A stretch of DNA of 39,044 nt from contig CAJVYU010000017.1 in assembly GCA_913009735.1 (NCBI GenBank), positions 1 to 39,044 of the forward strand, given 5' to 3'. Origin of the DNA: an uncultured Fidelibacterota bacterium. Lineage in GTDB: Bacteria > Fidelibacterota > Marinisomatia > Marinisomatales > TCS55. Position numbers and translations under genes: made by a program. Shown here piece by piece: positions 1-9,067 of the stretch (position 1 is its first letter; the number at the start of each line of letters is the position of its first letter). Below the pieces are notes generated by a model, which was not told the DNA's origin, made no database searches, and saw only the letters and a program-made list of their open reading frames with translations.

Positions 1-360
1 TTTGGACAGATTTTTCCACTTATTCAAAAAACAATCCCCTTATTATTTCAATACCACAAACAGAAGATGAGAGTAGAGTGAGTAATCCAAAATACCTATT
101 TTATAAACCCCACTTCAATTCTCCCCTCTTACAGGGGAGAAAGCAACCGGACTATCGCCAAAATCTTTCCCTTGCGCTTTCGCTAATAGGGGAAACACAA
201 AGCTTGCCGTAGTCGCAGCAAAGGTTGGGGTCAAAAACATATATTTAAATGGTTTCGATAAACGTTTTGGACAGATATACCCACAAGTTACCTGTCACCA
301 AAATCCACTTTACCAGTCACGAATTTTGATTAACTTCCCGCTCATTTAATAGGATTTAAA
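1..360. repeat. Gene-free left edge with hairpins and a short direct repeat
   Basis: No convincing coding frame. An 11-base direct repeat TTTGGACAGAT lies at 1-11 (cut by the window start) and again at 266-276, about 255 bases apart. Between them is an 8-bp perfect stem, TTCTCCCC at 119-126 and GGGGAGAA at 134-141, with a 7-base loop. It is followed by a nested weaker hairpin (TTTCCC...GGGAAA, roughly 167-200) around a GCG-CTTT-CGC core. No T-run follows the stem, so it does not look like a simple terminator. It resembles a dispersed intergenic repeat, but with one copy in view this cannot be shown. AGGA at 351-354 is the ribosome binding site of the next gene. Confidence 0.45.
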
Positions 361-1170
361 ATGACTGATAAAAACAAAGAACGATTTTACTATAATACAA
401 AATTCCTTGGCAGTCCTGATGGGCGAGTATTAAGAATACTCGCTGAATATTTCGGACCTCTCCAGCGATTCCGGCAAAAAAAGATTGTGGACACCATTGT
501 TTTCTTTGGATCAGCGCGGATTAAATCACACAAAGAGGCTAAACAAGCTTTCAACGAAGTATCCAGAAATATATCCGAAAAGGAAAAAGCACAGTTACAA
601 CAAGATTTGAATATAAGCCGCTATTATGAAGATGCCCGGGAATTGGCATTCAGATTAACCAAATGGAGTAAGGGATTAAAAGATAAGAAGAAAAGATATA
701 TTATCACCTCCGGTGGTGGTCCGGGAATCATGGAAGCTGCCAATCGTGGCGCTGCAGAAGCCAATGGACTTGCAGTGGGGCTCAATATTACGCTCCCATT
801 CGAGCAATCAGGCAATCAATGGATATCAAAAGATTTGAGTTTATTTTTCCATTATTTTTTTATGCGCAAATTCTGGTTTCTTTATTTGGCAAAAGCATTA
901 GTCGTTTTCCCCGGTGGATTTGGCACACTGGATGAACTTATGGAACTGTTAACACTTATTCAGACGAAAAAAATTCTTAAACGCCTTCCCATCGTTATTT
1001 ACGACAGCACGTTTTGGAAAAAAGTTATTGATTTTAATTATTTAGTGAAAATGGGAACAATATCTGAAGAAGATATGAAATTGTTTTATTTTGCTGATAC
1101 CATTGATGAAGCATATAAATACTTAACGACTGAAATTGTCAAAGCACACCTTAAGGGGAAAAACTTTTAA
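361..1170 (+). CDS. LOG-family (TIGR00730-like) nucleotide phosphoribohydrolase-type protein
   Basis: Cytosolic Rossmann-fold protein of 269 aa in the LOG/'lysine decarboxylase-like' family. Characterised members cleave cytokinin riboside 5'-monophosphates or other nucleoside monophosphates to base plus ribose 5-phosphate. The two family signatures are clear: SGGGPGIMEAANRG at residues 117-130 and PGGFGTLDE at 184-192, which hold the phosphate-binding glycines and the catalytic Glu of the family. It is longer than the ~190 aa single-domain LOG proteins because of an N-terminal extension of about 40 residues and an insert around residues 55-110, as in the larger LOG subgroup. The ATG at 361 has AGGA six bases upstream. 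It ends 26 bases before the amidohydrolase pair and could share a transcript with it, but no functional link is evident. The family call is solid; the substrate is unknown. Confidence 0.85.
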   Translation: MTDKNKERFYYNTKFLGSPDGRVLRILAEYFGPLQRFRQKKIVDTIVFFGSARIKSHKEAKQAFNEVSRNISEKEKAQLQQDLNISRYYEDARELAFRLTKWSKGLKDKKKRYIITSGGGPGIMEAANRGAAEANGLAVGLNITLPFEQSGNQWISKDLSLFFHYFFMRKFWFLYLAKALVVFPGGFGTLDELMELLTLIQTKKILKRLPIVIYDSTFWKKVIDFNYLVKMGTISEEDMKLFYFADTIDEAYKYLTTEIVKAHLKGKNF

Positions 1171-1196
1171 TCACTAAAAGACAGGATGATAAAAGC

Positions 1197-4100
1197 ATGA
1201 AGAATATATTATTAATTTTTCTTATTTCTATCTCTGTTGCCCAAGTCAATCCGGTAAATGCGCTCCATGACAATACACCACGCGTGTTTGTTTTGGAAAA
1301 CGGAAAGATTATTACGAAACCCGGCAAAGTTATCGATAGTGGTAAAATTGTTATTCGAAACGGTATTATCGAAGCCGTGGGCAAAAAAGTATCCGTTCCT
1401 GCTGATGCTTATAAAATAGATATTTCGGGCAAAACAGTTTATCCCGGCTTCATTGAAAGCTACTGGAAACGGGAAAACAATAAACCATCTTCCATGGATC
1501 TTGGAAAAGAAAAAAAGAAAAATAAATCCCACCCTGTTACCAATCACTGGAATGAACGTGTCCAACCAGAGTATCGTTTGATCGATGATTTCCAGCCTAA
1601 GGAAAAAGAATTGGAAACGCTCCGTTCTCTCGGCTTTACTACGGCCCAAATAGTTCCGGATAAAGGTATTTTTCGCGGCCGATCCTCTTTGATCCATTTA
1701 GGTAATTGGGGGCCCGAATCTGTTATTGCAGAAAACGGTCCGGCACAAATCATGGCTTTTGAGCAAGGCAGTTGGAGAGATAAAGGCTATCCCAATTCGC
1801 TCATGGGTACCATCGCCCTGATCAGACAAACGTTTTATGATGCCCAATGGAATAATAATGCCTGGACTTTTTATAATCGCAATCGAGATAAAACCGAGTC
1901 ACCGGATCTGGATCGCGCCCTGGAAACTCTGTCTGCCGTCGTGAAATCAAACCTGCCCTTCTGTTTTGAAACAGGGCAGGAACTGGCAGCACTGCGTGTG
2001 CAGAAAATCGCTGAGGAATTTGATCTGAATTTCTGGCTAAAGGGCAGTGGGTACGAATACCGCCGTCTGAATGAAATCAAGGAAATGAACACATTTGTGA
2101 TCGTTCCACTAAATTATCCCAAAACTCCGGACGTGGATTCATGGGAAGATGCTTTAGATTTCGATCTGGAACAGTTGCGCCACTGGGACCAAGCCCCGGA
2201 CAATACAGCCCGAATGGTCAATGCCGGTATTGATATTGCTCTCACATCCAGCGACCTGAAGGACAGGAAACAATTTCATATTAACCTGCTCCGGAGCATT
2301 GAACGGGGATTATCAAAAGACGATGCTTTGGCTGCTTTGACCACTATTCCCGCCGCAAAGTTAGGGTTATCAAACCTGGGCAAGGTAGATAAGGGATATA
2401 TCGCTAACCTGGTTATTACTGATGGCGATTATTTTCAAAAAGATTCAAAGGTTACTGAAGTCTGGATACAGGGAAAACAATACGTGATCAAGGATGAACC
2501 GGTTCATGATGTTTCGGGTAAATGGGACATGACTTTATCCGGCGGATTAAACCTCAATGCCACGCTGGAATTGACCCAAAAAAACAATAAATTTTCCGGC
2601 AAGTTGGTGGTGGATTCCACGGAGATTAAGCTTAAAGATGTGGAGAACGAAACCCATCGGCTTGCTTTTACATTCCCGGGAAAAGACTTGAATCTGGAAG
2701 GTGTTGTCCGCCTTTCCGGAACACTGCAAAACAAATTTATTACCGGCAGCGGTGTTGCTCCGGACGGCTCTGAAATCAAATGGACCGCACACTGGACAAA
2801 TACAATTGAATCAAAAGATGCCAATGAAAAAGAAGAATCAAAAAAGGAATCTCCCTCTGAACTAATTCCTCTTTTTCCAGAGGGAGCCTACGGTTTTGCG
2901 AAACCACCAAGTCAGACCAAAAAGATTTTGGTAAAAAATGCCACCATTTGGACCTGCGGATCCGAAGGCATTCTTGAAAATACTGATATGTTTATTCGAA
3001 ACGGTATTCTCGAAAAAATCGGTAAAAACATCAACGTTTCAGGAAATGATGTTTACATGATAGATGCTTCCGGGAAACACATCACTCCCGGACTCATCGA
3101 TGCTCACAACCATAGTGCCGCATTTGCCATTAATGAAGGCACCCAGTCTGTTACGGCAGAAGTACGTATCTATGACGTGCTCAACAGTGACGATATTGCC
3201 ATCTACCGTCAATTGGCCGGTGGGCTTACCGTTGCGAATATTTTGCATGGTTCAGCCAATGCCATCGGCGGGCAAAATGCAGTAATCAAACTCCGCTGGG
3301 GGCAGACCCCGGAAGGAATCCTGTTTAAAGAAGCACCCCAAGGTATCAAATTTGCATTAGGCGAAAATGTCAAGCAGTCCAATTGGGGCGATGATTATAC
3401 CACCCGCTATCCCCAAACCCGGATGGGCGTGGAGCAAATCATTCGCGATGCCTTTGCCGCCGCCACAGATTACGCCGAAGCCCTGGGACTGGATGGATTT
3501 GAAAAGAAATCAAATCAAGGCAATTTGCCGGTGAGGAAAGACCTGGAATTGGATGCCCTGGTGGAAATTATGCAGGGAAAGCGGTTGGTTCACTGCCATT
3601 CCTATCGACAGGATGAAATTCTGATGCTTACAAGGATTGCCGAAGATTATGGTTTTACTATTGGTACTTTTCAGCATGTTCTTGAAGGCTATAAAGTAGC
3701 TGATCGGATCGCAGAACACGGTGCAGGCGCCTCCACCTTTACCGACTGGTGGTCGTATAAATTCGAGGTAATCGATGCTATTCCCTATAATGGAACAATC
3801 ATGAATGAAGTTGGAGTTGTGACCTCCTTCAATTCCGACAGCAATGAATTGGCCCGGCGTATGAACACGGAAGCAGCCAAGGCTGTAAAGTATGGCGGAG
3901 CGTCTCAAGAGGAAGCGTTGAAATTTGTTACCATCAATCCGGCCAAGCAATTGGGCATCGACCAATATGTGGGCTCACTGGAAAAAGGGAAAAACGGTGA
4001 TTTTGTAATCTGGAGCGACAACCCGCTCTCTTCTTACACCCAATGCGAACAAACATGGATCGAAGGAACACAATACTTCAGCAAAGAACGAGACGCAGAA

Positions 4101-4244
4101 ATGAGGAATCGAATTGCAGATGAACGCAACATGTTGATCCAGAAAATTTTAACCAGTGATGACAAAGATGGGGGAAAGCCTATGAAACCGAATGGAGACA
4201 GTAATAGCTACTTTTATTCCTGCTCGGAAGGTGGTGACCAATGA
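1197..4244 (+). CDS. Secreted double amidohydrolase (inactive-looking N-terminal module, intact C-terminal module)
   Basis: A 1015 aa exported protein: signal peptide at residues 1-22 (hydrophobic ILLIFLISISVA). A first amidohydrolase-superfamily module spans about 28-432, a beta-rich lipocalin-like linker about 437-535, a charged spacer about 538-555, and a second amidohydrolase module about 575-985. The C-terminal module keeps the metal-ligand set: HNH at 637-639, His799/801, His827 and Asp881 (SFNSDSN). In the N-terminal module the expected HxH is replaced by Glu-Ser-Tyr (GFIESYW, 84-90) and later His ligands are also missing, so it looks structural. The closest type I can name is imidazolonepropionase-like/PF01979 amidohydrolases of the periplasm; hydrolysis of a cyclic amide or peptide-like compound is plausible but the substrate is unknown. 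The stop codon overlaps the next start as ATGA, implying translational coupling. Confidence 0.85.
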   Translation: MKNILLIFLISISVAQVNPVNALHDNTPRVFVLENGKIITKPGKVIDSGKIVIRNGIIEAVGKKVSVPADAYKIDISGKTVYPGFIESYWKRENNKPSSMDLGKEKKKNKSHPVTNHWNERVQPEYRLIDDFQPKEKELETLRSLGFTTAQIVPDKGIFRGRSSLIHLGNWGPESVIAENGPAQIMAFEQGSWRDKGYPNSLMGTIALIRQTFYDAQWNNNAWTFYNRNRDKTESPDLDRALETLSAVVKSNLPFCFETGQELAALRVQKIAEEFDLNFWLKGSGYEYRRLNEIKEMNTFVIVPLNYPKTPDVDSWEDALDFDLEQLRHWDQAPDNTARMVNAGIDIALTSSDLKDRKQFHINLLRSIERGLSKDDALAALTTIPAAKLGLSNLGKVDKGYIANLVITDGDYFQKDSKVTEVWIQGKQYVIKDEPVHDVSGKWDMTLSGGLNLNATLELTQKNNKFSGKLVVDSTEIKLKDVENETHRLAFTFPGKDLNLEGVVRLSGTLQNKFITGSGVAPDGSEIKWTAHWTNTIESKDANEKEESKKESPSELIPLFPEGAYGFAKPPSQTKKILVKNATIWTCGSEGILENTDMFIRNGILEKIGKNINVSGNDVYMIDASGKHITPGLIDAHNHSAAFAINEGTQSVTAEVRIYDVLNSDDIAIYRQLAGGLTVANILHGSANAIGGQNAVIKLRWGQTPEGILFKEAPQGIKFALGENVKQSNWGDDYTTRYPQTRMGVEQIIRDAFAAATDYAEALGLDGFEKKSNQGNLPVRKDLELDALVEIMQGKRLVHCHSYRQDEILMLTRIAEDYGFTIGTFQHVLEGYKVADRIAEHGAGASTFTDWWSYKFEVIDAIPYNGTIMNEVGVVTSFNSDSNELARRMNTEAAKAVKYGGASQEEALKFVTINPAKQLGIDQYVGSLEKGKNGDFVIWSDNPLSSYTQCEQTWIEGTQYFSKERDAEMRNRIADERNMLIQKILTSDDKDGGKPMKPNGDSNSYFYSCSEGGDQ

Positions 4245-5554
4245 AGCGGTTCATTTTTGCAATAACATTCATCGGTTTTTTGTTTGCTTCAGATCAGATC
4301 CCGGCACCCAGACAGGCACACCCAATCCTGCTGAAAGATGCCACAATTCATACGGTTTCAGGACCGACCCTGACTAAGGGCGAGATTCTTTTTTCAGACG
4401 GTAAAATCATTGAGATAGGGCAGCGTATTGCTCGACTACCAGATAATACGGAAATCATTTCCCTATTCGGAAAACACGTTTACCCGGGGATGATCGCCGC
4501 CAACACTGTATTGGGACTGGTGGAAGTGAACGCCGTGAGGGCCACGCGGGACTTTGCGGAAGTGGGTGCTGTCAACCCAAACGTCCGGGCGGAAGTGAGC
4601 TACAATCCCGACTCCGAACTGATTCCTGTTACACGATCCAACGGTGTGGCCATTGTATTGAGCGTTCCCCAAAGCGGACTCATATCAGGTACCTCTGCCG
4701 CTATGATGTTGGACGGCTGGACTTGGGAAGACGCCACTCTGAAGATGCCGGTGGGCATGCACATTCGCTGGCCGCGGATGACCGTGAGCCACTCACCTTG
4801 GATACGTAAAAGCCCGGAAGAACAGAAAAAGGAACGGGACCAACAGCTCAAAGAATTAGATGAGATTCTGGACAAAGCCCGTGCCTATGCACAAAGTATT
4901 GCTTCTGAAAATACTCCCACTCAAAAAATGGATTTAAAGTGGCAAAGTATGGTTAGTGTTGTCAATGGAGAGTTACCCGTATTCATCCACGCTAACGGTG
5001 TACAGCAGATAGAAGCTGCAGTAGAATGGACCGCACGCCAAGGATTGAAACTGGTCCTCGTGGGCGGACGGGATGCCTGGATGGTTGCAGATATACTGAA
5101 GAATAATGATATTCCAGTCATAATAGAAGCCACTCATAAACTTCCGGCACGAAGATGGGCGGATTACGATACGCCATTTAAAACACCTTTAAAACTTTAC
5201 GAAGCCGGAGTCAAATTCTGCATCTCGGCCAATGGCGGCTCCTTCCAGGCGCCCCACCAGCGGAACTTGCCCTACGAAGCAGCCACAGCAGCGGCCTATG
5301 GTCTGCCAAAAGATGAAGCGCTGAAATCAGTCACATTATATCCCGCAGAAATTCTGGGCATCGCTGATCGGGTGGGTTCATTAGAAGTCGGCAAAGATGC
5401 TACTTTGTTTATTTGTGATGGGGATCCCCTGGAAGTGATGACTCAAGTGGAACAACTTTACATCCAGGGACGGAAAGTAGACATGTCTGACAGGCATAAG
5501 ATGCTGCGGGATAAATATACTGAGAAGTATCGACAGCTTGGGTTGATAGAATAA
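4241..5554 (+). CDS. Secreted amidohydrolase-like protein, degenerate metal site
   Basis: A 437 aa exported protein with a signal peptide (residues 1-17, MKRFIFAITFIGFLFAS) and one amidohydrolase-fold module. The family framework is present: an N-terminal beta piece with 'DATIHTVSGPTLTKGEILFSD', then GKHVYPGMIAANT where an active enzyme would have DxHxH, and a C-terminal 'VGSLEVGKDATLFICDGDP' strand. The HxH position reads Ala-Ala-Asn-Thr (86-89) and the usual late Asp is in ISANGGS (328-334), lacking Asp. His250 and the Glu296/His299 region remain. The start overlaps the stop of the upstream gene (ATGA), with GGAAGG/GGTGG upstream serving as the ribosome binding site inside that gene. It probably forms a complex with the upstream enzyme or is a pseudo-enzyme; an unusual metal site cannot be excluded. 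Confidence 0.8.
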   Translation: MKRFIFAITFIGFLFASDQIPAPRQAHPILLKDATIHTVSGPTLTKGEILFSDGKIIEIGQRIARLPDNTEIISLFGKHVYPGMIAANTVLGLVEVNAVRATRDFAEVGAVNPNVRAEVSYNPDSELIPVTRSNGVAIVLSVPQSGLISGTSAAMMLDGWTWEDATLKMPVGMHIRWPRMTVSHSPWIRKSPEEQKKERDQQLKELDEILDKARAYAQSIASENTPTQKMDLKWQSMVSVVNGELPVFIHANGVQQIEAAVEWTARQGLKLVLVGGRDAWMVADILKNNDIPVIIEATHKLPARRWADYDTPFKTPLKLYEAGVKFCISANGGSFQAPHQRNLPYEAATAAAYGLPKDEALKSVTLYPAEILGIADRVGSLEVGKDATLFICDGDPLEVMTQVEQLYIQGRKVDMSDRHKMLRDKYTEKYRQLGLIE

Positions 5555-5587
5555 TAAGGGGTGTTACATTATTCTTTATACTGCCCT

Positions 5588-6010
5588 TTAGGGATGTATT
5601 CTAATAAAAGATAGTAATTCATTTTTTGGAGTCAAGATGTCAATAACTCTTCTTATATCGGTATTAGCAGAATCAGTCAACATTTCTATCTCTGATTGAG
5701 GTGGGTTGGTATAAATGCAAGCATAACATGTTAAGGTGAATATCATATTATCACACAAATCATTTAATCGGTCGACCAATATATTAAGATTCTTTTTATG
5801 ACCAAATTGATCACTATCGGAAGGAACAGATTCTAAATCGGTTACTAAATTATTTACAATGGGTCTCACATAATCTGAATCCATCATTTTTATCCCAACT
5901 ACGAGGGAATCACAAGATAGATCTTCAATAATATTATCATCTGCTTCCTCACAAGAAAAAATGATCAAACTGATTATAGTCAAGATGAAAATCAGGATTT
6001 TATACTGCAT
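5588..6010 (-). CDS. Small predicted lipoprotein, unknown function
   Basis: A 140 aa protein with a lipoprotein signal: MQYKILIFILTIISLIIFSC, the lipobox Cys at residue 20, followed by an acidic Glu-Glu-Ala-Asp stretch. I chose the ATG at 6010 rather than the in-frame ATG six codons earlier (6028). The shorter form has AGAG about 8-11 bases upstream and begins directly with the signal peptide, whereas 6028 has no ribosome binding site. The mature part is acidic and contains several Cys (LSCDS, LTCYACIYTNPP). No family recognised. It lies on the strand opposite to the amidohydrolases and converges with them, 33 bases apart. Confidence 0.6.
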   Translation of the reverse strand: MQYKILIFILTIISLIIFSCEEADDNIIEDLSCDSLVVGIKMMDSDYVRPIVNNLVTDLESVPSDSDQFGHKKNLNILVDRLNDLCDNMIFTLTCYACIYTNPPQSEIEMLTDSANTDIRRVIDILTPKNELLSFIRIHP

Positions 6011-6098
6011 TCGAAATCTCTGAAGCATAAAAGATTAAATCAATTGTGTACTAATAGTTTGAACATTTTGTGAAGGGAATTTCTTCAATACTTAACTC

Positions 6099-7022
6099 CT
6101 ATTTCATCAAAATGACTTTTTGCGTTTGTGACGTACTTCCTGATACCAACCGCACAAAATACACACCACTGGGAAGGTTGCCGGCATTCCAGGTAATTTC
6201 GTGTTCACCCCACCTACGTGCCTTTGGCGGGCGTGCGCTCACCAGTTCACCATTCACCAATGTTTCCACCAGACGTCCGGTAATATCAAATATTTGTAGA
6301 GACGTTGCATGCTGCATCTCTACACCAATATTAAACCGGATGGTAGTGGTTGGATTGAACGGATTGGGATATGGCTGAAAAAGTTTGAATTCTTGGGGGA
6401 TTGGATTTTCATTTTCGATACCAATCAGTTCCGGATTACGAAACAGGAAAAATATCCATTTTGCTACTGACGGATCTGTTGCTCCTACGGCTGGTGTATA
6501 TAAGTAAACAAAAATTTTGTACGGGTATTCTGCAAATTCATGAACCAAAGATAATTTTCTAATATGCTTATAAGCAGAATCTGCTGCACCCGGGAATTGC
6601 CCATTGTCCAAAAATATTTCATTCAAATTGCTATATTCTAGTGTATCGGGATATGGAGCATTATCAAATTCTATAGAAAAAGAATCGGCATGGAAAAAAG
6701 TATCCGGATAAATTATTTCACCCAGTGCCATCCAAATGATTGTTGCATAGAATACCGTATCACCTGTTGATGAATAGTTGAATTGGATAGAACCAAAATC
6801 TCCCGGCTCTAAAAATATCACATCGAATGGAAAACTGTTAAAATCACATTCAGTACACAGGGGGACATTCAGAACTGTCCCCTCTTCAAATACTCCTGTC
6901 TCGAAATCGCAGATAAAAATACCAAAAGAAGCAGAATCATCGGGTAGAAAAAAGTCATTCTGCGGTAACACAACAGAAATAAAAATGTTAGTAGTCAAAA
7001 GCCATTTCATTAAATGTTTCAT
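6099..7022 (-). CDS. Secreted protein with C-terminal T9SS sorting domain
   Basis: A 307 aa protein: signal peptide (about residues 1-20), a mature region of unknown function rich in Phe/Asp/Pro with a CTECDF motif, and a C-terminal type IX secretion sorting domain of about 85 residues. The sorting domain starts at FQPYPNPFNPTTTIRF and ends in the basic KVILMK. Such proteins cross the outer membrane through the T9SS and are usually anchored or released at the surface. Compared with the sorting domain of the gene at 38415-39014, this one carries nine extra residues (Ala-Arg-Pro-Pro-Lys-Ala-Arg-Arg-Trp) encoded by a GC-rich in-frame 27-base insert at 6210-6236. A GGGGG tract 9-13 bases upstream of the ATG may act as ribosome binding site. 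Mature function unknown. Confidence 0.8.
   Translation of the reverse strand: MKHLMKWLLTTNIFISVVLPQNDFFLPDDSASFGIFICDFETGVFEEGTVLNVPLCTECDFNSFPFDVIFLEPGDFGSIQFNYSSTGDTVFYATIIWMALGEIIYPDTFFHADSFSIEFDNAPYPDTLEYSNLNEIFLDNGQFPGAADSAYKHIRKLSLVHEFAEYPYKIFVYLYTPAVGATDPSVAKWIFFLFRNPELIGIENENPIPQEFKLFQPYPNPFNPTTTIRFNIGVEMQHATSLQIFDITGRLVETLVNGELVSARPPKARRWGEHEITWNAGNLPSGVYFVRLVSGSTSQTQKVILMK
6210..6236 (-). repeat. 27-base in-frame GC-rich insert inside a T9SS sorting domain
   Basis: In the paralogous sorting domain at 38415-39014 the residues run ...LVGGEHEI...; here they run LVS, then nine extra codons, then GEHEI. The insert is far GC-richer than the surrounding gene and contains a GCC-TTT-GGC core. 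It looks like a small repeat that entered a coding region without breaking the frame, in the manner of Rickettsia palindromic elements. A single copy is seen in this window. Confidence 0.5.
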
Positions 7023-7298
7023 CCTGAACCCCCGTTCGGTAAAAGTTACACATAATCACAAATCTCCCAAACAGATAATTTTAAAACAAATTTATCTTCA
7101 TACCTCCTTCAAGTTGGTTTTGTATTCTTATAATAATTTCGGTTACCGAGGAGTGGCTATAACTACCTTGAATGTGGAAAAAAAATGACCATTAATAAAT
7201 CACAAATTTCACATCCCACCCTCTCAAGGTAATGTTAGGTTTAAGGCACATGTTCAAAATAAAAGTATATAATATAATTTTATTTTCTGTATATATAA

Positions 7299-7811
7299 TT
7301 AGAGTTTCAGTATAAACGTCTGATGCTGATTACCTTCGTTTTCGGTATGATACACTTTATAATTTTGTTTTTTCATCGCATCTATCATAGGCAATGGGAT
7401 AAAGTTTGTTTTTAATAAAATATGTTCCCCCGGGCTGATCTCACTCATGAGTTCATTGACACGGTTGAGTGGATGCTCCCCTGCGTCCAGCATCGCTGTA
7501 CCGTCCACGATATGTTTGGGTTCACCCTTAATCCAATCTGGGGCTGTCGCTGATAACTGGAATGAGTCATCGGTGACTTCTCCTTCTAATGGAGCTAATC
7601 CAACTTCGCTTCGCAGATCATTGACGAATTCACGCACATCCAATCCCCCGATGTGAGCCACTTTTGCTAACGTGGCCAGCTTTCCTACTGTTTTTCTTAA
7701 AATGGGATTTTTCAGATTCTTAAACGGCGGAGCCATTGCGATGACTTTTTCTTCCAGTTCAGGATAAGCGTTGAGTATTTCCATTAATTTCGTTTTAGGA
7801 GTGATATCCAT
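7299..7811 (-). CDS. DUF1858-DUF2249 two-domain protein
   Basis: A 170 aa cytosolic protein. Residues 1 to about 65 match the DUF1858 pattern (ITPKTKLMEILNAYPELEEKV, then a small helical bundle with HIGGLDVREFVNDLR). Residues about 100-170 match DUF2249 (LDAGEHPLNRVNELMSEISPGEHILLKTNFIPLPMIDAMKKQNY), a fold related to TusA/SirA. These domains recur beside hemerythrin/DUF438 proteins in nitrosative-stress or anaerobic-respiration clusters; the activity is not established. I start it at the ATG at 7811 (AGGA six bases upstream) rather than the TTG at 7817. It begins two bases after the stop of the DUF438 gene, so the two are one operon. Confidence 0.75.
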   Translation of the reverse strand: MDITPKTKLMEILNAYPELEEKVIAMAPPFKNLKNPILRKTVGKLATLAKVAHIGGLDVREFVNDLRSEVGLAPLEGEVTDDSFQLSATAPDWIKGEPKHIVDGTAMLDAGEHPLNRVNELMSEISPGEHILLKTNFIPLPMIDAMKKQNYKVYHTENEGNQHQTFILKL

Positions 7812-7813
7812 TT

Positions 7814-9067
7814 TCAATCCTTTCTTCCCTTGTTATTATCGTAGGTCAAAATTCTTCTTTCACCTTCAATATTTTTGATTTCCGTCAGGTCCTGAGTGAC
7901 TTCCAGCGTTCCCATATATTCTCCATTTTCACCTTTCACAGCATAATAAACAATGTAGATCAATTTATCCCGTAAGTTGATCCAAAACCGGGCTTGGTTT
8001 TGTTTCCCCGATTTAAAATCCTCTATAATCTGATTCACAATATTTACACTGGACGGCGGATGGCAGTATTGAACTTTGCGCCCAAGGATCGCCCGGGTCC
8101 GGTCAAAAATCCGTTCAGGGCTATCACTGAAGAAACGGACATTATCATCCTTATCAACAAATGTCATATCAAAGGGAAGTGTTCGAAACATGGCAATCAT
8201 TTCATCCAATGTAAACGTTCCTGTTGGCAGATGTACTTTTCCATCGGTTTGTTTCTTTGTTAATTGTCCGGCTTTAATTCCTTCGGGTTTCCATTCAAAC
8301 TCCGGAACATAGATGCAATAACCAATTTCCTCACTTTCCCGATAGATTTCAATCCATTCAATGTCTGTCAAAAGATCCAATGCTGTCGGAAAAAGAATTT
8401 TTTCTTCTTTATAAATCATATCTTCCAACGCTGTCACTGCCGGCAGAATCACCACTTCGCTGAACAATTTCGCTTCCCCAGCTGTAAGAGCATCAATTTG
8501 CTGCAATACGGATAAGCTTTCTTTCAGCAGGGTTCGTACTTCATCATCTTTTCCCCACATGACTGTTGGCGGTCCTGTAACACCCTTTTTTTCAAAATAA
8601 GGAAAAAGCAAATTTTCTTTTCGCGAATAATGTTTCTCCACATCCATTAGCAGATTAAGCTGACTCTGAAATTTGCGGACCGGCTCTAAAACATCTTCAT
8701 CATCTTTATACTTTTCCAAGTCTTTGATTTGTAAGCGAACGAGGGAAGCCACTTTTGTAAGCGCTTTATTTTCCTGGATAAAGGTATGCACAGGATGACC
8801 GGGGACCGTATCAGGCGTTTCCTGCAAGTCCAGGTGTTTTTTCAAAACCTGGGTATGTGTATCACAAAGCTCCTGAATACTTTCCTGGGGAATGCCTTCA
8901 TCTATCAGTTGAATTTCCATGGTGAATACGTCAGAATAGTCCGCCTCATCCAGCATCGTTTCCAGCTGGTGCTTCACTTTTTCCGGTGCGTCTCCTTCGT
9001 GCAATTGCCGTACCAGGGTTTTCATGATTTCGATGCGCTGTTGACGATTATTGATCAGTTTGCTCAT
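7814..9067 (-). CDS. DUF438 / hemerythrin-like / PAS protein
   Basis: A 417 aa cytosolic protein with three parts. Residues about 1-80 form a DUF438 domain (INNRQQRIEIMKTLVRQLHEGDAPEKVK). About 90-245 is a hemerythrin HHE-type helical bundle with His in HPVHTF, EKHYSRKENLLFPYFEKKGV and the EEKILFPTALDLL helix. About 290-405 is a C-terminal PAS-like domain (FVDKDDNVRFFSDSPERIFDRTRAILGRKVQYCHPP...) of the type described for DUF438 proteins. Such proteins are thought to sense or repair damage from O2 or NO through a di-iron centre and a PAS ligand pocket. There is no kinase or output domain, so the partner is probably the adjacent DUF1858-DUF2249 protein. Likely roles are NO/oxygen sensing or iron-sulfur repair support; this is inference from the family. 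Confidence 0.8.
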   Translation of the reverse strand: MSKLINNRQQRIEIMKTLVRQLHEGDAPEKVKHQLETMLDEADYSDVFTMEIQLIDEGIPQESIQELCDTHTQVLKKHLDLQETPDTVPGHPVHTFIQENKALTKVASLVRLQIKDLEKYKDDEDVLEPVRKFQSQLNLLMDVEKHYSRKENLLFPYFEKKGVTGPPTVMWGKDDEVRTLLKESLSVLQQIDALTAGEAKLFSEVVILPAVTALEDMIYKEEKILFPTALDLLTDIEWIEIYRESEEIGYCIYVPEFEWKPEGIKAGQLTKKQTDGKVHLPTGTFTLDEMIAMFRTLPFDMTFVDKDDNVRFFSDSPERIFDRTRAILGRKVQYCHPPSSVNIVNQIIEDFKSGKQNQARFWINLRDKLIYIVYYAVKGENGEYMGTLEVTQDLTEIKNIEGERRILTYDNNKGRKD

